Assembly: GCA_030424595.1 (NCBI GenBank)
Contig: JAUHWG010000017.1
Coordinates: 1 to 64,000 of the forward strand
Length of the DNA stretch: 64,000 nucleotides
From: Polyangia bacterium
GTDB taxonomy: Bacteria; Myxococcota_A; Polyangia; Nannocystales; Nannocystaceae
Direction of reading: 5' to 3'
Each line of letters opens with the position of its first letter. The stretch's first letter is position 1. This document shows, one piece after another, positions 61,316-64,000 of the stretch. Below the pieces are notes generated by a model, which worked only from the letters and a program-made list of their open reading frames with translations, searched no databases and was not told the DNA's origin. The translations under genes and the position numbers were made by a program.

Positions 61316-63037
61316 ATGAGCCCGGGTCTCCACACGAATTCGTCGGCGGTGTCGGTCGCCGCGCTGGATGTCGAGTCGGCGCTCGAGGTCCTCGCGAACG
61401 GCGGCGAGCAGGCCAGGCGACGGCTGCTCAAGCAGCTCGAGGTCACCGACGTGCGGAGCCTCGCTCCGCTCCGGGCGCGGCTGGTCGAGTCGCTCGCGGC
61501 GGAGTCCCGTCGCCGCGTCGACGACGAGGGGCACCCGGGCTCGTGGACCCGATCGTGGCAGGTGTCGGCGCTGGTCCTCTGCGCCGGCGACGATCTCGAG
61601 GCGCTCGCGCTCCTCGACAGCTCCGTCGACCGGAGGGTCGAGCGCAACCGCTGGGTCCGCTACTGGGCGCTGGCGGAGGCGGTGGGCCGTGACGAGCACC
61701 GGCCATGGGCGGTCAAGCGCGCCGCTGCGCTCGCCGAGGACGGCGATGAGCAGCTCCTCGTGCGGGCGCTGGCCTGGGCGATCTTGGCCGAGTACGAGGA
61801 CAGCCTTCCGGCCAGGGAGGCGCTCCTCTGGTGCCTAGGAGCCGGGGAAGGCCCCTTCCCCGCGGCCGACGACTACGCCGGCTGCGGGACCCTCCACCGC
61901 GACGACGAGGCGAAGGGGGCCGCGCTCCGGGCCCTTCGGATCATCCCGCTCCCCGAGGCCTTCGCCCTCGTCCAGAAGGTCGTCGATGAGGCCCCCTTCG
62001 CGACGCTCACCTGGGACGCGATCTGGGTGATGGGGAAGTTTAGCGGCGCCGCGCGGGCTGCCGAGGCGGCGCAGACCTTGGCCCGCTTCATCGTCATCCG
62101 TCGGCGCTCACGCGAATACTACGAGCTGGTCGGGGTCGCCGTGCGGGCGCTCGGAGCCCTCGGGATCCCGCAGACGGATCTCCTGCTCGCCGAGCTCGAC
62201 TCGCCGGCGGCGGGTGTCTTCGTCGAGGCGTCCAAGGCCCTGGAGCGGCTCCTCGGGCCGGTGAAGGCGGTCGAGCGCCTGGTCGACATCCTCGTCGACG
62301 ACCCCGGGCAGGAGGCCAAGCTCGCGAACGCGCTGCGCTGCATGAACCGCAAGGCGGTCGTCGAGGCCCTCGACGCGAACCTCCGCTGCGGCGTGAACCA
62401 ACGTGAGGAGGCCGCCCGCCTCTTGCTGATCGAGATCGGCGGGTCGGTCGCGATCGATCGGGTCCAGGCGCGACGTCAGGATCTCGAGAGCCGACGCCAG
62501 GCGGTCGCGGATCTCGACGCTCGACAGCGGGAGCACGTCAAGCTGATCGCGGTCGGCGATGGGGCGGCGACCTGGATCGCCGTCGGCATGTGGGTCGTGG
62601 TCTTCCTCACCGGGTTTGTCGGGATCGTTCTCGGGATGGTCCTGATCTACGGCGAGGGGGTGGGGGCCTATTCGGGGTGGGCGCTCGCCGGCGGCGGTGG
62701 CCTCTTCTCTCTCCTCGGCAAGCTCGGCTTTAGCGGCAAGCTGGTCGAGACCGCGGGCGCCCGAGCCTCCGGGCGTCTGGCGATCTTCACCGGCTTCCAG
62801 CGTCGGCTCCAGCACATCGACCTCCTCCTCGCCCAGCGCTTTATCGACGGCGCCGCGATCGACATCGACGAGGTCAAGGTGCTCTCGCAGCTGGTCAGCG
62901 CAGCCCAGTCCGAGGCGCAGGAGTCGATCCTGGCCCTGATGCCGAGCGACGGCGAGGTCGAGGCCTACCGGCGTCGAAGGTCGATGATCGAGGGCGAGCG
63001 CGAGGCCGCTCCGCCCCCCTCGGGTGCAGGCTCCTGA
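61316..63037 (+). CDS. HEAT-repeat-like protein with membrane hairpin
   Basis: 573 residues. The first ~380 residues are helical repeats with Ala/Leu pairs (VRYWALAEAVGRDEHRPWAV, LLVRALAWAILAEYEDSL, VGVAVRALGALGIPQTDLLL), as in HEAT/armadillo arrays. A coiled segment (DRVQARRQDLESRRQAVADL) precedes two membrane helices (WIAVGMWVVVFLTGFVGIVL and GWALAGGGGLFSLLGKLGF), then a helical C-terminus. Probably a cytoplasmic repeat domain tethered to membrane for protein-protein contacts. No specific family assigned. Confidence 0.7.
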   Translation: MSPGLHTNSSAVSVAALDVESALEVLANGGEQARRRLLKQLEVTDVRSLAPLRARLVESLAAESRRRVDDEGHPGSWTRSWQVSALVLCAGDDLEALALLDSSVDRRVERNRWVRYWALAEAVGRDEHRPWAVKRAAALAEDGDEQLLVRALAWAILAEYEDSLPAREALLWCLGAGEGPFPAADDYAGCGTLHRDDEAKGAALRALRIIPLPEAFALVQKVVDEAPFATLTWDAIWVMGKFSGAARAAEAAQTLARFIVIRRRSREYYELVGVAVRALGALGIPQTDLLLAELDSPAAGVFVEASKALERLLGPVKAVERLVDILVDDPGQEAKLANALRCMNRKAVVEALDANLRCGVNQREEAARLLLIEIGGSVAIDRVQARRQDLESRRQAVADLDARQREHVKLIAVGDGAATWIAVGMWVVVFLTGFVGIVLGMVLIYGEGVGAYSGWALAGGGGLFSLLGKLGFSGKLVETAGARASGRLAIFTGFQRRLQHIDLLLAQRFIDGAAIDIDEVKVLSQLVSAAQSEAQESILALMPSDGEVEAYRRRRSMIEGEREAAPPPSGAGS

Positions 63038-63107
63038 GTGACCTTCAGGCCAGGCGGAGGGGGACCTATGGCCGCTGTCGCGCGGCGTGTTTGTCGGTGG
63101 AAGCTGC

Positions 63108-63113
63108 TATGAT
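63108..63113 (+). promoter_or_regulatory. -10-like TATGAT 9 nt before the small lipoprotein start
   Basis: TATGAT, CTCCGACCG, then ATG at 63123. Confidence 0.5.
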
Positions 63114-63122
63114 CTCCGACCG

Positions 63123-63425
63123 ATGCGCCCCCCTCGCTGGCTGACGCTGCTCATCGTGACGATGGTCGCGACTGCCTGTGATCGAGGCATGTCGACGGAG
63201 GTCCCGGTCGCCAGCATCGGCGCCAAGTACACGCTTATCGGGGGCGATCTGCCCTTCTACGACAGCGGATGCAGCCAGGATCGCAACGCCGACGGCAAGC
63301 TCGCCGCCGGCACAGTCTTCCGCCTGGTCGAGGACAACGACGGTTGCTGGCTGGTGACGCTGGAGGACGAGGTCGACACCTACCTGCGGCCGAACCGCGA
63401 CGTGATCAAGTCGCGGCGCAAGTAG
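63123..63425 (+). CDS. Small lipoprotein, function unknown
   Basis: 100 residues. Lipoprotein signal MRPPRWLTLLIVTMVATACD with the lipobox Cys at residue 19. The mature ~80 residues contain two further Cys (SGCSQD, DGCWLV) and a strand-rich pattern (TVFRLVEDNDGCWLVTLEDE) that looks like a small SH3-like barrel. Clear coding bias. No family recognised. Confidence 0.75.
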   Translation: MRPPRWLTLLIVTMVATACDRGMSTEVPVASIGAKYTLIGGDLPFYDSGCSQDRNADGKLAAGTVFRLVEDNDGCWLVTLEDEVDTYLRPNRDVIKSRRK

Positions 63426-63460
63426 TGCGCGGAGGGGGGCTGGGCGAGGCCGACCATGGT

Positions 63461-63466
63461 AGGTTC
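63461..63466 (+). promoter_or_regulatory. -10-like TAGGTT 7 nt before the stress-protein start
   Basis: TAGGTT, CCGCGAC, then ATG at 63474. Same spacing as the TATGCT sites. Confidence 0.4.
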
Positions 63467-63473
63467 CGCGACA

Positions 63474-63889
63474 TGTACGCGAAGGTCATCGCCGCTCTCG
63501 ATGGTTCCACCCGAGCACCCGCCGTTCTCGCGAGAGCGGTCAAACTGGCCGCTGGAGGCGAGCTCCACCTCGTCCGGGCGATGACCGTACCGCTCGACCT
63601 GCCAGCCCTGACCTGGGCGCTGCGTGGGGAGGATCTCGGGACCTTCCTCGTCAATCACGGGATCGAAGAGCTCCGTCAGGTCGCCCGCCACGCCCCGGAG
63701 GGCCAGGTGAAGGAGATCCACTGCCGCGTCGGCAAGCCCTGGGAGGTCGTCTGCGCGATCGCCAAGGAGATCGACGCTGAGCTCATCGTCACCGGCTCCC
63801 ACGGCTACGACCGCCTCGACGTTCTCCTCGGGACCAACGCCGCGAAGGTCGTCAACCACGCTCCCTGCTCGGTGCTCGTCGTCCGCTAG
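63474..63889 (+). CDS. Universal stress protein (UspA family)
   Basis: 138 residues, typical single-domain size. N-terminal strand and Asp (KVIAALDGSTRAPAVLARAV), then the C-terminal nucleotide loop IVTGSHGYDRLDVLLGTNAA followed by VVNHAPCSVLVVR. The GxxGx9G(S/T) ATP-binding pattern is largely present (GSHG, then GTNA with Thr), so ATP binding is likely. UspA proteins help cells survive starvation or stress. It stands between the small lipoprotein and a probable CoA-enzyme gene. Confidence 0.92.
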
Positions 63890-63907
63890 CGCGGAGCTGG
63901 GACTGCC

Positions 63908-64000
63908 ATGAGCGACGCCCTCGACCGACGGATCGATCACCTCGGGCTGCGGGCCAAGGTGATGCCTGCGGAGGCCGCGGCCGAGCTCATCGGCGGCCAG
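63908..64000 (+). CDS. Start of a probable acetyl-CoA hydrolase/CoA-transferase gene (cut by window end)
   Basis: Only 31 codons are visible: MSDALDRRIDHLGLRAKVMP then AEAAAELIGGQ. The LRAKVMxAEEAAxLI pattern is what the N-terminus of Ach1-type acetyl-CoA hydrolase/succinyl-CoA:acetate CoA-transferases looks like. The call depends on this short match. Confidence 0.5.
   Translation, partial: MSDALDRRIDHLGLRAKVMPAEAAAELIGGQ

Noticed and set aside
61826..61835. CCTAGGAGCC inside the HEAT-like gene as an R2 end
   Set aside because: It differs from the R2 terminus after CTAGGAG, lies mid-gene in frame, and shows no adjoining R2 sequence.

Overview
The window reads as chromosome from a very G+C-rich myxobacterium, probably the Nannocystineae. 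The case rests on content: a MYXO-CTERM-type C-terminus on a secreted protease, many lipoproteins with long Thr/Ser/Gly/Asp linkers, Cys-rich secreted proteins, a DUF1501/cytochrome-like pair, a Ser/Thr kinase fused to TPR repeats, a bacterial class III cyclase, and strong G/C at third codon positions. No rRNA, tRNA, CRISPR array or intact transposase gene was seen.

Layout. 1-12.1 kb is an export region: pectinacetylesterase-like lipoprotein, trypsin-like protease, Cys-rich lipoproteins, a c-type haem/DUF1549-like protein and its DUF1501 partner with a good terminator, and a ZU5/EGF-like lipoprotein. 12.1-16.0 kb is an NAD salvage operon (pncB, nrtR, pncA) divergent from a DUF434 gene; a perfect palindrome overlaps the predicted -10 and is probably the NrtR operator. 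16-31.1 kb holds an Smr-domain protein, a TPR kinase, a secreted cyclophilin, an AraC regulator with a TerB/Coq4-like protein, an SDR enzyme, xseA, a large membrane protein, an M61 peptidase and a 2OG-Fe(II) oxygenase. 31.3-35.1 kb is a second block of Cys-rich lipoproteins. 35.1-37.1 kb is accessory-looking: repeats, an unusual A/T-richer patch, a small AbrB-like protein and an HNH nuclease.

37.3-46.7 kb is mainly metabolic: GST, barrel-like lipoprotein plus hydrolase, persulfide dioxygenase-rhodanese fusion, acyl-CoA dehydrogenase relative, aconitase with VOC and GFA genes, and a MazG-like protein. 48.5-55.1 kb carries the most unusual locus: an Hsp90-like GHKL ATPase gene overlapping a 1513-residue gene whose N-terminus looks like a degenerate copy of the same fold and which has repeated modules. 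55.1-64 kb holds a cyclase coupled to a PcrB/GGGP-synthase-like gene, an acidic ArdA-like protein, a second kinase, membrane and HEAT-like proteins, a small lipoprotein, a universal stress protein and the start of a probable CoA-transferase/hydrolase.

Two patterns run across the window. First, a family of ~165 bp inverted-repeat elements bounded by CTAG repeatedly sits at gene ends so that the boundary CTAG supplies the gene's TAG stop. Second, about ten genes have a TAnnnT hexamer (often TATGCT or TATGAT) only 5-9 nt before the start codon and no evident ribosome binding site, which suggests leaderless mRNAs.
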